64,000 nucleotides of DNA, from positions 2,344,937-2,408,936 of the forward strand of contig MU001493.1 in NCBI GenBank assembly GCA_010093485.1, read 5' to 3'. Each line of letters opens with the position of its first letter. Position 1 is the stretch's first letter. This DNA comes from Karstenula rhodostoma CBS 690.94 (taxonomy: Eukaryota > Ascomycota > Dothideomycetes > Pleosporales > Didymosphaeriaceae). The position numbers and the translations under genes were made by a program. Of the stretch, positions 34,120-45,263 are shown in pieces. The notes under the pieces were generated by a model, which did not search any database, was not told the DNA's origin, and was given only the letters and a program-made list of their open reading frames with translations.

Positions 34120-35507
34120 ATGTATAGGGCCTGGGATGTCTACCACAAGGTTCTCACATCGTATCTCGCCAAGAAATACAGAACGGTTCCCTTGCCTAGC
34201 ACACCATCATACCACTCTAGCGATGTGAGCATCATCGTGCCGACCATTGAGACCGAGTCAAGTTTTACGGATTGTGTGCGTCTCTGGCTGCGCAGCAACC
34301 CCCGCGAGATCATCATTGTCACCGTCCCGCGATACAAAACCCACGTTGAGCACCTAGTCCAACCAATGCATAATCTTACGGACAAGATTACAATCTTGAT
34401 CGCGCCCGTGGCCAACAAACGCCAACAGATCATGATGGGGGCAAAGAAAGCTACTGGAAAGATCATCGCGTTGGTCGACGATGACGCCTATTGGCGGTCT
34501 TCGGGAGTAATCCCGTACATGCTAGCTGCCTTTGAGGACGCCAGCATTGGCGCGGTAGCAGGGCTTCAGAGGTCAGTGGCTGGTTGATTGCTGTTATCGC
34601 AGCCTCATCACTGATTATAGATAGCCCTGAGATTCCCATAGATCGTCAAGATGCTGGCGTCGTTACAATTTGGGAAGCTGCAGCCGCCCTCGATATGTTC
34701 AAGATGAACCATGACCAGCCTGTACGATTCACAGCCGATGGAAGCTTATGGGTTCTGTCTGGACGAACCGTCTTCATTCGTGCGGCTATCATGCAAGATC
34801 CGCCTTTTGCAGAAGCGTACACGCATCAAGTTATCGATGGTAAGATTGTAAATGGTGCGGACGACGTCTGGGTGACGGAGTGGGTCTTGGACCATGACTG
34901 GAAGATATGTGTGCAGAATGCGCCAGAGGCCGAGATCTTGACAAACGTTCCACGCGATTGGAAGTTTGTTTTGCAAAATCTTCGGTGGGATAGAGGCAAC
35001 TTCCGCTCGTTCTGTGGGCGCATTTTTGGAAGCCCTGGATACCGAGCAATGATGCAGTAAGTGATATTCTATGGAATGAGAGCCCCAAGTGGCTTTGAGA
35101 AATGTTGAGCTGACCAAACCGTGAAGGAGACATCCACACTTAACAATGGTGATGATTGAAAAGCTCACTCGACCTGTGTGGGCTTCTGCATACGTCGTCG
35201 CTTGGTCGACCACGCTTTGGACTGCACCGTGGCTTGCGTAAGTACATTTCAACTTGGCGCATATTATAAAATCTTTTGTAACTATTTTTACAGGACCACG
35301 TTTTTGCTATGGATGACTTTTGGAATGGGCGGATCGTTCTGGACATACAGAGCTTTTGTGAAGGAGTACCCGTATATGGCGGGAAAGGTTTGGAAGCTGA
35401 TGCTCATGAGTAACATGGGACCAATCATGGACATATATGCGCTTATCACCATGAAGGATGATAGGTGGTTGACAAGGGTAGCTGATGCTCAGCACGTCAA
35501 GGCTTAG
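34120..35507 (+). CDS. family 2 glycosyltransferase (fungal Cps1/GT2-like), 5' end uncertain
   Basis: Exons 34120-34571, 34625-35056, 35127-35237 and 35294-35507 (introns 53, 70 and 56 nt). Domain signals: a GT-A start VSIIVPTIETESSF, a donor-binding ALVDDDAYW, ADDVWVTEWVLDHDW, and LRWDRGNFRS standing in for the processive Q/RxxRW motif, followed by C-terminal hydrophobic segments (exons 3-4). This resembles fungal membrane GT2 enzymes related to hyaluronan/chitin synthases that make cell-surface glycans and are needed for surface growth in plant pathogens. The first Met in this frame (34120) gives a protein without an N-terminal TM helix. A good acceptor (GCTAAT...TATAG) ends at 34127, so a first exon may lie upstream. 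Cluster membership is uncertain. Confidence 0.75.
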
Positions 35508-36834
35508 GGGACATTAAGTTGAAAGTTTAAGGGGTGTCTTTCACAAAGTTCCGAACACGAATATACACATGTTTATAACGGTCTTGATTCTATTTCTCCA
35601 TCATAACATTTACCTTGCGGTCGTTATGCGATAAGCTGTTCCCGTTACATGTATAATTTTTCGGGGACTTGTCACATAGAAACCTAGTTTGCCACCTCAC
35701 CGCGCCCCATAACTGCTTTCACTATATGATTTTTACTATCTAGCGTACTCACCCCAGTTGAAGAAACTTTATAGTGGACAGGTAGTATAGGAACATTAGC
35801 TAACCAGCCTAGTTCTGGGATAGGAGAGCATCGCCCAGGCGCGAGCGTGTCGTGACGTTTTCGAAAACTTCCATAGAAAGAAAATGCCTCATAACTGTGC
35901 AGGTAGTGCCAATATAGTGGCACCAGCCTCGATATTCCTTAGATTTGTCCTGTTCCATGGTGGTTGAGCAGTGTTGAGATGGTTAAGGCGACGATAATCA
36001 TAGAGCCACGGTCACACGTGACTTACCCTACCAATTACCCAACACTCCCTTCTCCTCGCGGGCGCCTCCCTATTGTCTTCCACGACTCCGGGATCCCCAC
36101 ATGTTAGGGTGTCTGAGGCTCGGGGGGAATTATCGATGTAGGTTTATTGCCGAGATGGGTTTAATGCTGAGATACCCTTGTCGTCGCATGATGACAACAC
36201 TAAATGGTTGGCGCGTCGGCGCTTCGGCAGGCTTCCGCCAACGCGTAATGCTCGGCGAAGAGAATGAGCTTCGGTACAGTTCGGTCACGTCTCTCAACGC
36301 ATAATCGCGCATATTTTTTTGAAGTGGATACTGACCAGGTTCGACCCTGTAGTATGCCTAAGCGTCTTTGCTAACCTCGTTGTAAGGGCCAGGTACTGAA
36401 ACAAACAGCAAAAGACTACCACAGAAGACTTAAGCGCTCGTAAAGGGTAGCCTGAATGCTCTGTTTTAGTTTCCGATTATTAACTGCCGCCGGCTTGAGA
36501 CCCAAGGTTTCTATCTATCGTATCCTGTGACCTGCCCCAATTGGCGTTCGGCAATATTCGAGATTCCTGGCCGACATCACCCAAGTAACACTCGTGACTA
36601 CAGGATCGGCATATACCGCGCAGAATGGTGATCCGACAATCAGCAAGAATTGCCGCAAAGACTGCGCAGCAAGCAGCAAGCGGTGTAGTGAAACGAAAGC
36701 ACTCTGGATCCACCGCCAGCGACGACTCAATCAGCGGGCGAAATATAACAAAACAATATGCTACCAAGCAAAACGTTGCCACGCAGTCATATAATTAACA
36801 AGACACAAAGGACGACCAAGCAAGTGATTTCAAG
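35508..36834. other. intergenic, nothing recognised
   Basis: 1.3 kb without a supported gene. A tRNA-like B-box string at about 36338-36348 lacks a matching A box or cloverleaf. Confidence 0.4.
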
Positions 36835-37623
36835 ATGGAAAGGGTCAGACCCAGTGACGAAACCAATGTAGAGAAGTGGAAGACGTGGTCTGCCAACGCA
36901 ACCTCAACCCCGTATCCTGACTTTGGTCATCCAACGAACCGCGAATGCCGTCTAGCATACGACATTCTCTACAACTTGCACAACGATGCGATGGAAGCCG
37001 AGTTCAACGGCACCCATACGCCTGAGACCATTCCTTTCGTGCTGGATGCTCTTATTGTCCTCAGCCAGACCACGAGTTGGAGCAATGCGAAGCGTGTGAT
37101 GGATAACATGAAGCAGTTCTACGGTTCTATCTTTGCCTATGACAAGATATATGCTGGTGGATCAGAGAAACTACAAGATATTATTCGTTGCGGTGGACTT
37201 CACATTAGAAAGTCCAAAATTATCCTGTCTATTCTTGAAGAAGTCAAACGACGGTACGGACGCTGGAATCTTGACCATCTTCTGGAACCTAGCGACTAGG
37301 ACGCTATGAAGGAACTCCTGAGTTATAAATACGTTGGGTCAAAGTTCTCTTTCGTTGTGATGGGTTGGTGCTTGAAAAATAATCGGTTCACTGCGGATAC
37401 GCACGTGTACCGCATTGCTGGTCTGTCGGGCTGGAGACCGAAGGAAGCGACTCGCGAAAAAACTCAGTCACATCTAGACGCGGTGATACCAGTCGAATTG
37501 AAATTCAAGCTGCATTTCTTTCTTATCCAACATGGAAGAATTTGCCCAGCTTCTCGCGGTGTAAGCAAAGAAAAACAGCGATGCGAGGACCAGACGGAGG
37601 TCAGAAAGCAGCTCCAGAAGTGA
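36835..37623 (+). pseudogene. broken HhH-GPD (endonuclease III-like) DNA glycosylase
   Basis: One reading frame with a single in-frame TAG at 37297-37299. Before the stop: IPFVLDALIVLSQTTSW and DIIRCGGLHIRKSKIIL, the N-terminal half of the HhH-GPD fold. After the stop, in the same frame: the helix-hairpin-helix region, the catalytic-Asp motif ADTHVYRIAGLSGW, and KLHFFLIQHGRICP. The hairpin, usually like KGVGPKTA, reads YKYVGSKFS here, so the Gly and the PKT core are lost. The C-terminal Cys pattern for an iron-sulphur cluster is incomplete, and the N-terminus is shorter than in full-length fungal relatives. Together these indicate a decayed base-excision repair glycosylase paralogue. Stop-codon readthrough is possible but the hairpin changes make activity unlikely. 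Confidence 0.78.
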
Positions 37624-38033
37624 ACCTAATATTTGGTTCAGCCTTTTATGATCAGCCATTATTGTGAATGATTGGAAGATGGAAACCAGTACCAGAAGAT
37701 TTAGTTATTAGAAGCTTAAGAGCGTTTGGAAATCCATAAGTAATATGTCCCTTCCGCAAGTGACTAAGATTTAACCTCTGGATGCATGTCGAATTGAACC
37801 TACGAACTGAACACGGACGGCACCATTTCCAAAATCATGATTATTTGGCTTACAAAAATTGGTTTCTAGCTGTCAAAGCGTGTATTTGGTGACGATGGCC
37901 AGATTCGCGGTAGCTACATTCCTAACCTTTGATTACATCGAAACACCCTTCAACCCGTTCCCCCACATATCATACCGGAAAAATATAACCAAGATGGAGC
38001 GTGACATGCACTAAGGTCGTTGTACACTGACAA
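37624..38033. other. intergenic, nothing recognised
   Basis: 410 bp between the glycosylase pseudogene and the orphan ORF. No gene or repeat seen. Confidence 0.4.
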
Positions 38034-38546
38034 TTAGACAAGCGGTCGGGCAGCATCTGCAACGACAGGAGGCAGTAGCCCCATACCGAATATCTCCTTA
38101 ACGGGCTCGAACGCAGCTTCCAAAGTGTCACTGAAGCCTGTCCACCCATGCAACCGAGTCTTGTTCATGCTCGCAGTGACGCTTATTGAGAAGTAGAGGT
38201 CAAGAAACTGGAAGTTCTCCTTGACAGCATCTTCCGCAAAGGGGTCATTGGTGACGGCCCCTCTGGAGGCTTCCATGATTTCTTTCCAAGCTCTCTTGTT
38301 GCACTGCCGTTGTGCCCAATCTAAGCCCTTAAAAGTGAAGCCAGTTACAGGAGGAGGACCGCAACCAAGAGGACAGTCCTTCCCTCCTTTGGATTCAGCA
38401 TGTTCAAATTTTGACAAGTCTTCTGAGGGTCCGACAGCACATTTCTCATTGCCGTACCAACGCTCTATCTCGGCGAAGAGTCGTTCTTTGTTCATTGAGT
38501 TGGAATCGATTGCGTTGTAGGCTTGATTTTTACAACCTTCATTCAA
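38034..38546 (-). CDS. hypothetical protein, unsupported orphan
   Basis: A 170-codon ORF I do not recognise. It has six cysteines, mostly in its N-terminal half (CKNQAY, KCAVG, DCPLGCGPPP, QRQCNK), no clear signal peptide from the first Met, and a mildly hydrophobic C-terminus. It may be a fragment of a larger degraded gene or a spurious ORF; the gene-poor context and lack of domain similarity argue for caution. Confidence 0.3.
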   Translation of the reverse strand: MNEGCKNQAYNAIDSNSMNKERLFAEIERWYGNEKCAVGPSEDLSKFEHAESKGGKDCPLGCGPPPVTGFTFKGLDWAQRQCNKRAWKEIMEASRGAVTNDPFAEDAVKENFQFLDLYFSISVTASMNKTRLHGWTGFSDTLEAAFEPVKEIFGMGLLPPVVADAARPLV

Positions 38547-40033
38547 GACAGCCTATTCGCTCAAGTAGCTAGTCAGGCGGGCTGTCGACAAGGAAGCCGG
38601 GCCTTGCCATGTTCTGTGCCGTAAGCGGACCGTGTCAGATCTTCCGTTCCGACAACGCTAGGATCGTAAGGTTCGACGGACAGACAGGAAATTTGAACCC
38701 GAGCCTAGGTCGTACCTATCAAATAATGTTCTCAGCACGACATTTTTCGAATTGGCATAGTACCGAGATACTTCCAGGCTGAATCACCAGCACACCAAGT
38801 GACTTTCACGGGCAGAGCTGGGCTGGCGATGAGATATAGGCTTTCGTTGGCAACGGTCTAACTCTCCGTATGTCGTCCCCGTCTACATAGAAACATTAGC
38901 GTCACCCAAGAGGTGGGAGATGAAAGCAATGCTGTCATTGCGAGATAACCACCCGGACCTACAGTGAGGGCTTTGCTAAGGATTCATACATATAATTTCA
39001 GAAGGAACAGTTCTTCACAATCTTCCAAAAGGTTTGGCGCGACTCAGGTATAATAATTGTACAACGTCCAGCAGTGAGGTCGAAGTTCACCAGCGGTCTG
39101 ATGAATTATTAGTTGCACCTCCACACTCAACCCCTAACGTCGATCACTCAGAGACCACCATGCATACGCGTCGGTGCGAGCACTCGACCCGCTTTCCGAA
39201 CTCGCACGTGGGCACGCACGCATTTAGTGTTTTATATCATTGCCGAACCAAGCTAGTGACACGAACGCCCCTAGAGAGATTTCCCCACTAAAGCTAGAAG
39301 GGAGAGATTTCCAAGTACCGGAGAATTGGCCTAATAGAGTTTGTTGCTGCTATTTAGAGCAAGTGCTTGCTTAGTGTGAACCTTGACAGATCTTTCTTGC
39401 GCTCCGTTTCGGACGGCAAGACTGGCATACTGCAGTGGTACAGCCTAACGCCGAAAGAGAAGCAGATGCGACGAAGGATGCCATTCCTCTTTCGTTGATC
39501 GGTGGGAGCTGCAGGTCGACTAGAAGTGCAGTGTCTTCCTCACTTGACACTAGAGTGTAGATAACAAGGCGCCTTGATCAGGGCCTGATAAACGTTGGGC
39601 AGGACGTGGGTCTACAAACCGAATAGAAATGTTAGGAATTTGAATACAGTATCGAAGGAGGTGAGGCGACCGCGAAGAGCGCTACGCATTGGCATGATAG
39701 GTGGTCCGTATTGCAGTGCTACTGTATACCGTTTGCCAACACCATTTTATATGATACCAAACGAGTATTCTCTCGAGCTAACAGCAACACATTCGCACTT
39801 TCTACGCCTATGCAAGACCGAATACACTATACAATTATATACTAGACAACACTCCATACTCCCCTCTCAATACTACAAGACCAAAGATTGAAACCCATCT
39901 CCAAACGTTCCCAACTTAATACCATCCGAAGCTGCCGTCTGCCTGTTGTGGTCTTGTGGCCATGCACTTAGAATCGACAAGGCACTGGTGCCAGTATGAA
40001 AAACCCTATAGTCGGAAACTCTTCAACAACGGA
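38547..40033. other. intergenic, nothing recognised
   Basis: 1.5 kb with only short ORFs. This is the 3' flank of the minus-strand gene that follows. No repeats or RNA genes seen. Confidence 0.4.
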
Positions 40034-42426
40034 TTAGTAGCGGTAAGTCGGTCGTCGAGGAGCTTCGGTTGCAAAGCGCTCTTGTACAGCCTCAACCGGT
40101 CGTTCCAGCCCCCCTTCGTCTACATAACGCCTCTGCGGTGTCGCAAACGCAAATCGGCGGTCGTCCGTGGGTTCGTGGCGAATGACGCTCACTTCACGCA
40201 AGCGCGGCGCCGCTACGCGGACATGGCCAGGCTGAACGCTCTCGTGACGCGCATACCCCTCTGCCATCTCACGCCGAATAACCTCCGGACGAACACTATA
40301 CGCTCGGCTTGGTAGGTACTCGCGTGGAGGGCCCATTTCCTCGTACTGGGCCATCGGCCGCCGTTCCATCACTTCGTGTGGTCGGTACTCCACTTCCAAT
40401 GGGCGGTGCGAGGCTTCTCGTCGATACGCACGCCCATCGACCAAGTCGGGTTCCGAGGCATCAGCATAACGCCGCGGCGGTGGCGGCATCCTCTGGATGT
40501 CGTCTTCCTCGTACAGCTCTGCACGCGCAGGCACCCGCAGCGCTGGCTCCCGGGTCATCGCACGTTCGTAGTATGGGTCAACCTCGATTCTTCTAGCAGA
40601 TGGAGCGACGGAGTCTCTGGTCTCCACCGGAGCCGCGTAGTACTTGTTGCCATACTGATCCACAACAATACTGCGACGAGGCGGTGCCATGGCCATGTTA
40701 TCAGCTACAGGCGACTGGGCCCGAGGCAGATAATCCATCTCTTGAGGGTGATCAGCCATGTATCTAGGCGCTGCTGACGGCCGAATAGATGCTTCTCGGT
40801 AAATGGGCTGCTCAATGGCACGCTCTGCAAAGACATGCGATGCTGCGCGGCTCTGGCGAGGGGATGGCGCAGCATACAGGTCGGTACTAGTCGGTGAGTA
40901 CGGTCGTCGGGCATATTGAACGCTTGCCACGCGACGCAAATCCTGATCATCGCGTTCCAGTCGCCGCTGAGGCAGACGAGCAGTGTTTGGCGACAAGGGC
41001 TCCTCGTAGCGTCGGGTAGGTCGAGCCGGGGGATCTGGTTCACGGTAATAGACGGGTTGTACCCTGTCGACGACCTCGACTTCCTGAGGGAGGGGTTGCA
41101 AGGCTCGTCGCTTGCTAGACGGCGGATCCGAGTATGTCGCGAACGGGGGAGGCGACTGTGGCTCCTCCTTGATGTATGGCTCTGGTGACTGTGCAGTGCG
41201 TTTGTTGTTATTGTTGCTGTTGTTACTCTTTTTCCCCTCTCGCTTCCGCTTGCGATTGTTTTGGATTGGTGGTACTGGACCGGTGGGGCTTTGGCGTCGA
41301 GAAGACCTGTTTCTGAATCAGCATTCTGAGAATCAAAGGGGAGGTAGGTCGTGTATGTCTTGAGTATGGGACTTGCGGCCGGAGTATACAGCGTGGTTCT
41401 TCGCGGTCTTACGTCGGGCTGTGAAGCATATACGTGAAAAGAGCATAATGCAAGGGAGTGGGGATGAGAAGAAAACCAATCGCTACCGTACCCGTTCACG
41501 CCATTGTTATAACGTCCATGCTGCCTTCTAGGCTCACCAGGACCCGCGTCGGCCGGTGGAGGTGAGTAATCGGACTCCTCTAGGTCCTCGTTCGCACCAG
41601 CAGCCTCAGGCTCATATATCTCAAGAATGTCATCGCCAGGTTCGTAGGGCTCGTCATCAAGATCAATCACTGGAGGGCCGGCTGGGCCTGGCTGAAAAGG
41701 CGCTGCAACCGGCACCTCATTGGCAGCACGTTTGCCCTGCTGTGTGAGTGATTCTGCAGCATCAGCATTCGAGTTGTGATTGCGTTCAACTTCATCCGAT
41801 GACCAACTGTCAGCTTTGCTAGAGTAGTATGAATTGTCGAAAGACTCTCCGTCGCTATCAGCAGCAGGAGGCCGCAAGCCGGAGACTGGCTTTACCAGTC
41901 GGTGGGCCTGGGCAAGCAGGTCATCCACGTCCAGCACCTCTCGCTCCTCGTCGTTTGGACGACCACGCTTATCCAGCTGATCCTTCAGCGCCCGTTCGAG
42001 CTGCTGGCGCTTTAATTGCAACTCAGCCCTGATGAGATGATCAGACTTGGTGAGCAATACTGGATCGATGCCAGACGATGCAGGCCTGGCAGAGAAGGGC
42101 CGCGATGTATGTGCGACGGGTGAGGCAAACTCGTTCGGCGCAGGAATCTGTGACAGAAAAGGTTCGGGGCGCGGCGGGAACAACTGCTGGTTAGAAGTGC
42201 CGTTGGGGGTCCCGTTGATCGTGGGTCTCGCAGCTGGGGCGATTTGCGCTGGACGCGGTGCGACCTGTTCTAGGACTTTGGGTGGGAGACGAATGCGCGG
42301 ATGTTTGCCCGCGAACACCTCATCGCGAATACGCAGCAGCTTCTGGAGGAACTCGGCCTCACGCCAATCCTCCGTGGGTACCACGCTGGTCCCGTTCGCG
42401 AGCGGCGGTGCTGCGCTGGTCGACAT
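40034..42426 (-). CDS. large disordered, probably nuclear protein of unknown function
   Basis: Start at 42426. Exon 1 runs to about 41490, and the last exon, in another frame, from about 41315 to 40034; one or two introns lie between but their borders are not resolved (candidate donor GTACGG near 41491, acceptor CAG near 41311). The N-terminus has a short conserved-looking helical motif (WREAEFLQKLLRIRDEVF). The middle is acidic and Pro/Ser-rich with a Q/R helix (LQLKRQQLERALKDQL). After the intron come a bipartite-like basic cluster (RKRKREGKK), a sumoylation-type site (YIKEEPQ), and a C-terminal 350 residues rich in Arg, Pro, Tyr and Glu. No catalytic domain is visible. Nuclear location is inferred from the basic cluster; function unknown. 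Confidence 0.7.
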
Positions 42427-42987
42427 AACTGCGTGGCAGCCGAATGTTTGCTAACCCCACGCACACTCAGACTAGGCTACAGAGGCTGCGCGGAGTAGAT
42501 CAGTAGGAGTGCGGTGTGTATATTAATACGAAGGGTGCATGGCGATGGCGCGTCGAGGTGAAAGCGCAGAGGGGGTTGGGGAGAAATCGACGCGCAAGCT
42601 GTGTCCATCCGCGCGGTTGAGGAAGGCGGCGCGTGCAGCCAAGACGCGCCATGCCCATTGCGGCTGCTGTATTTGCTCTTGCCTCTTGCCCCAAACGCAC
42701 CGTCGCACGTGGGGTCCCCCAATTCACAACACGGATTTGACGTCTGGTATATCTGGTACGTAGTCTCCTTGCCTCTGGCTTGCTCTGCTCGCTTCCGACT
42801 TGCGATACCGCCGTTTGAAAGAACAAGGAATCTTTTCCCCCAAAAATTCCTGACGTATCAGCGACAACCTGAATGTTTCGCTGTGGGAACACCATTGGCT
42901 GAGTCATTCCTTCAACCGCACACGTCTATTGATACCAACCATACAGATCCGACACTCATCACCCGGTTGCCCTCCTGATCTAAGAAG
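42427..42987. promoter_or_regulatory. divergent promoter region
   Basis: 561 bp between divergent start codons of the disordered protein and the nucleotidase. Pyrimidine-rich stretches precede both starts. No specific site recognised. Confidence 0.45.
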
Positions 42988-43986
42988 ATGTCGCAAAACG
43001 AGAAACCCGTCTTCTTCTTCGACATAGACAATTGTGTATGCGAAGCGCCTCCCAAACTGCGACAGGTACTAATCATTTGAGTAGCTCTATCCCAAGAGTA
43101 GGTAACACCGTGCTTGCTTAGACCTGTGCGGGTGACTCACTCATACGCAGGCTACAAGATACAGCACATGATGTCGGACCTCATAGGTAAGCTCCCTTGT
43201 ACTTCTTCTCTTCCTTAGCACATGTAGCGCAAGATATGCTTTCATCTAGGGTGTATGCATAGAATGCCACCAGCATCTCTCTATCATCTCAGCAACATTC
43301 CAGTAGGCGCGAAGCTCACCCGTTGCAGACAAATACTTCCAAGACCATCTAGCACTGTCACAAGAAGAGGCAAATGATCTGCATCTCAAGTACTACCGCG
43401 AGTACGGCCTGGCCATTGAAGGACTTGTCCGCCACCACAAGGTCGATCCTCTGGAGTACAACGCCAAAGTAGATGATGCGCTACCACTGGAGGATATCAT
43501 CAAGCCCAATCCAGAACTACGGAAGCTACTCGAAGACATTGATACAAGCAAGGTCAGGATGTGGCTATTCACGAATGCATACGTCACGCACGGCACAAAG
43601 GTGGTGAAACTGCTAGAGATTGACGACCTGTTCGAAGACATGACTTATTGCGACTATGGGTCCGACAAGTTCTATTGCAAACCGCATGCGGAGATGTTCG
43701 ACAAAGCGATGGAACAAGCAGGAGTGAAGTTGAACGAGAATTGTTACTTCGTTGGTACGTAAGTTTCGGTGTGACTGTATAATCACGCTAACATGCCCTA
43801 GATGACTCTTTCATCAACACAAAGGCCGCACAGGAACGGGGCTGGCATACAGCACATCTCCTCGATCCCGAGGACCCTGAGCCGCCCACGCGTGCTGCGA
43901 AGCATCAGATTAGAAGCTTGGAAGAGCTGCGTGACATCTTCCCCCATCTATTCAAGAGCAAATCGACTGTGAATGGAACAGTATAG
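42988..43986 (+). CDS. HAD-family pyrimidine 5'-nucleotidase (Sdt1/Phm8-like)
   Basis: Five exons: 42988-43035, 43085-43097, 43151-43186, 43329-43754 and 43802-43986, 235 residues. The splice path is fixed by the family sequence FFFDIDNC|LYPKS|YKIQHMMSDLI|DKYFQDHLALS. Exon 2 is only 13 nt. HAD motif I is DIDNC (nucleophile Asp12, acid/base Asp14); the region around YGLAIEGLVRHHKVDPL is the cap; motif II is WLFTNA; the Lys lies in YCKPHAEMF; motif III is CYFVDDS, rebuilt across the last intron. In yeast Sdt1 dephosphorylates UMP, CMP and related analogues, and Phm8 acts in nucleotide salvage. Size and motif set match Sdt1. Cytosolic. Confidence 0.93.
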
Positions 43987-44402
43987 GCGACCTCGATCAT
44001 TGTCCTACTCAATAGCGTGCGGCATATCATAGAGGATTTGAACCAATGTCTTTATGCATGGGCATGATAGAAGCATAATAATTCACTCGCTTTTCAGAGT
44101 TCAGTGTTCGTGCTGAAGAGAATCAATCCCTGTACGAATGCGGTTTTTTTTTGTCCGATCACGTTACAGCTTCATAGACTCATTATAGCCCGATCACCCT
44201 AGTATCAATCGTCGAGTTTCAATTTTTACGGTCTGAGCATCTAGAAGGTTTTCGACCGATTATGGTGGTGTGTATTGAACGGGGAAACCCCCACATTTTT
44301 TGGCGCTGGGGTTTATCGATAACAGGGATGGGATGTCAGCAGCCCACCATAGTCCCGAGTCGCTCACCACGTCAACTTCACCAAGTCTTTCGCTTCTTCC
44401 CA
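43987..44402. other. intergenic between nucleotidase and BSP peptidase
   Basis: 416 bp; terminator and promoter space, with a T-run at about 44144. No gene recognised. Confidence 0.4.
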
Positions 44403-45263
44403 ATGTCATCCTCTTCCACACCCACATATTTTCAGACCATGTCTCCCGCACCTTCAAGTACTTCCTCTGCTCCGCAACCATTAGCCCCGCAGCCGTCAGC
44501 CGTCCCGCCGTCTTCAGATACGTCGCACTTGCCCCAACGCGAGAAGACTACGCCGGACGCCGCTTCCGCGTCGAAAGTGAAACCCGCCCGTAAGCCTCTT
44601 CTCCGTCTGGAGCTCCGCGACCTTTCAGACGACGGCACGCGTGCCTTTCTTCGCCTCCTCCACGCTACCACTGCACTCGAAGACGCCGTAGATGCCGTCC
44701 TCAAGCATCTATATACTGGTCTGAAGTCTCACTGCATTCCGCCTACCCGTTCGATTACCTTGGTACTCCGCTCTATGAATGGGGTCGCCTACACCACCGG
44801 TCGCGACATTGACGAGGACCACAAGGAGATCCACCTCAGCACCGACTACATCAACCACGTACCTGATAGTCGGAAAAAAGAAGAGATACAAGGTGTCATC
44901 GTACATGAGATGGTGCATTGTTGGCAGCACAATGCGTTGGGCACAGCGCCAGGCGGATTGATCGAGGGGATAGCAGATTGGGTCCGCCTGAAAGCTGGAT
45001 TTGCGCCTCCACATTGGAAGAGAAGCGCCGATGGCGACTGGGACGCGGGCTACGAACGTACCGGTTTCTTTCTGGAATGGCTAGAAGCTACACATGGTGC
45101 AGAGATCGTACGAAAAATCAACGACGAACTGAGGGGCTGCAAGTACGAGTCCGACGAGTTTTGGCACAAGTGTTGTGGCAGGAGTGTCGGACATCTGTGG
45201 AGCGAATACAAATCTAGCCTTGAAGACGGCGATTCGAAGCAACCGGATGATGAGTCCATTTAG
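44403..45263 (+). CDS. basic secretory protein (BSP)-family metallopeptidase-like protein
   Basis: Single exon, 286 residues from the ATG at 44403; an in-frame extension back to 44262 is unlikely to be translated. After a Ser/Pro-rich N-terminus of about 60 residues comes the BSP fold: RLELRDLSDDGTRAFL, HLSTDYINHVP, the zinc site HEMVH at about residues 168-172, and PGGLIEGIADWVRLKAG, in which the downstream Glu/Asp would complete the metal site. The C-terminal GFFLEWLE and FWHKCCGRSVGHLWSEY are also typical. Plant members are defence-related secreted proteins. This one has no evident signal peptide, so it may be cytosolic. Peptidase activity is by motif only. Confidence 0.85.
   Translation: MSSSSTPTYFQTMSPAPSSTSSAPQPLAPQPSAVPPSSDTSHLPQREKTTPDAASASKVKPARKPLLRLELRDLSDDGTRAFLRLLHATTALEDAVDAVLKHLYTGLKSHCIPPTRSITLVLRSMNGVAYTTGRDIDEDHKEIHLSTDYINHVPDSRKKEEIQGVIVHEMVHCWQHNALGTAPGGLIEGIADWVRLKAGFAPPHWKRSADGDWDAGYERTGFFLEWLEATHGAEIVRKINDELRGCKYESDEFWHKCCGRSVGHLWSEYKSSLEDGDSKQPDDESI

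Noticed and set aside
36325..36360. String ggttcgaccct resembling a tRNA B box
   Set aside because: No A box at the right distance and no acceptor or anticodon stem could be formed around it.
38685..38710. Minus-strand gggttcaaattt resembling a T-arm
   Set aside because: The flanking bases do not pair into a T-stem and no A box precedes it.
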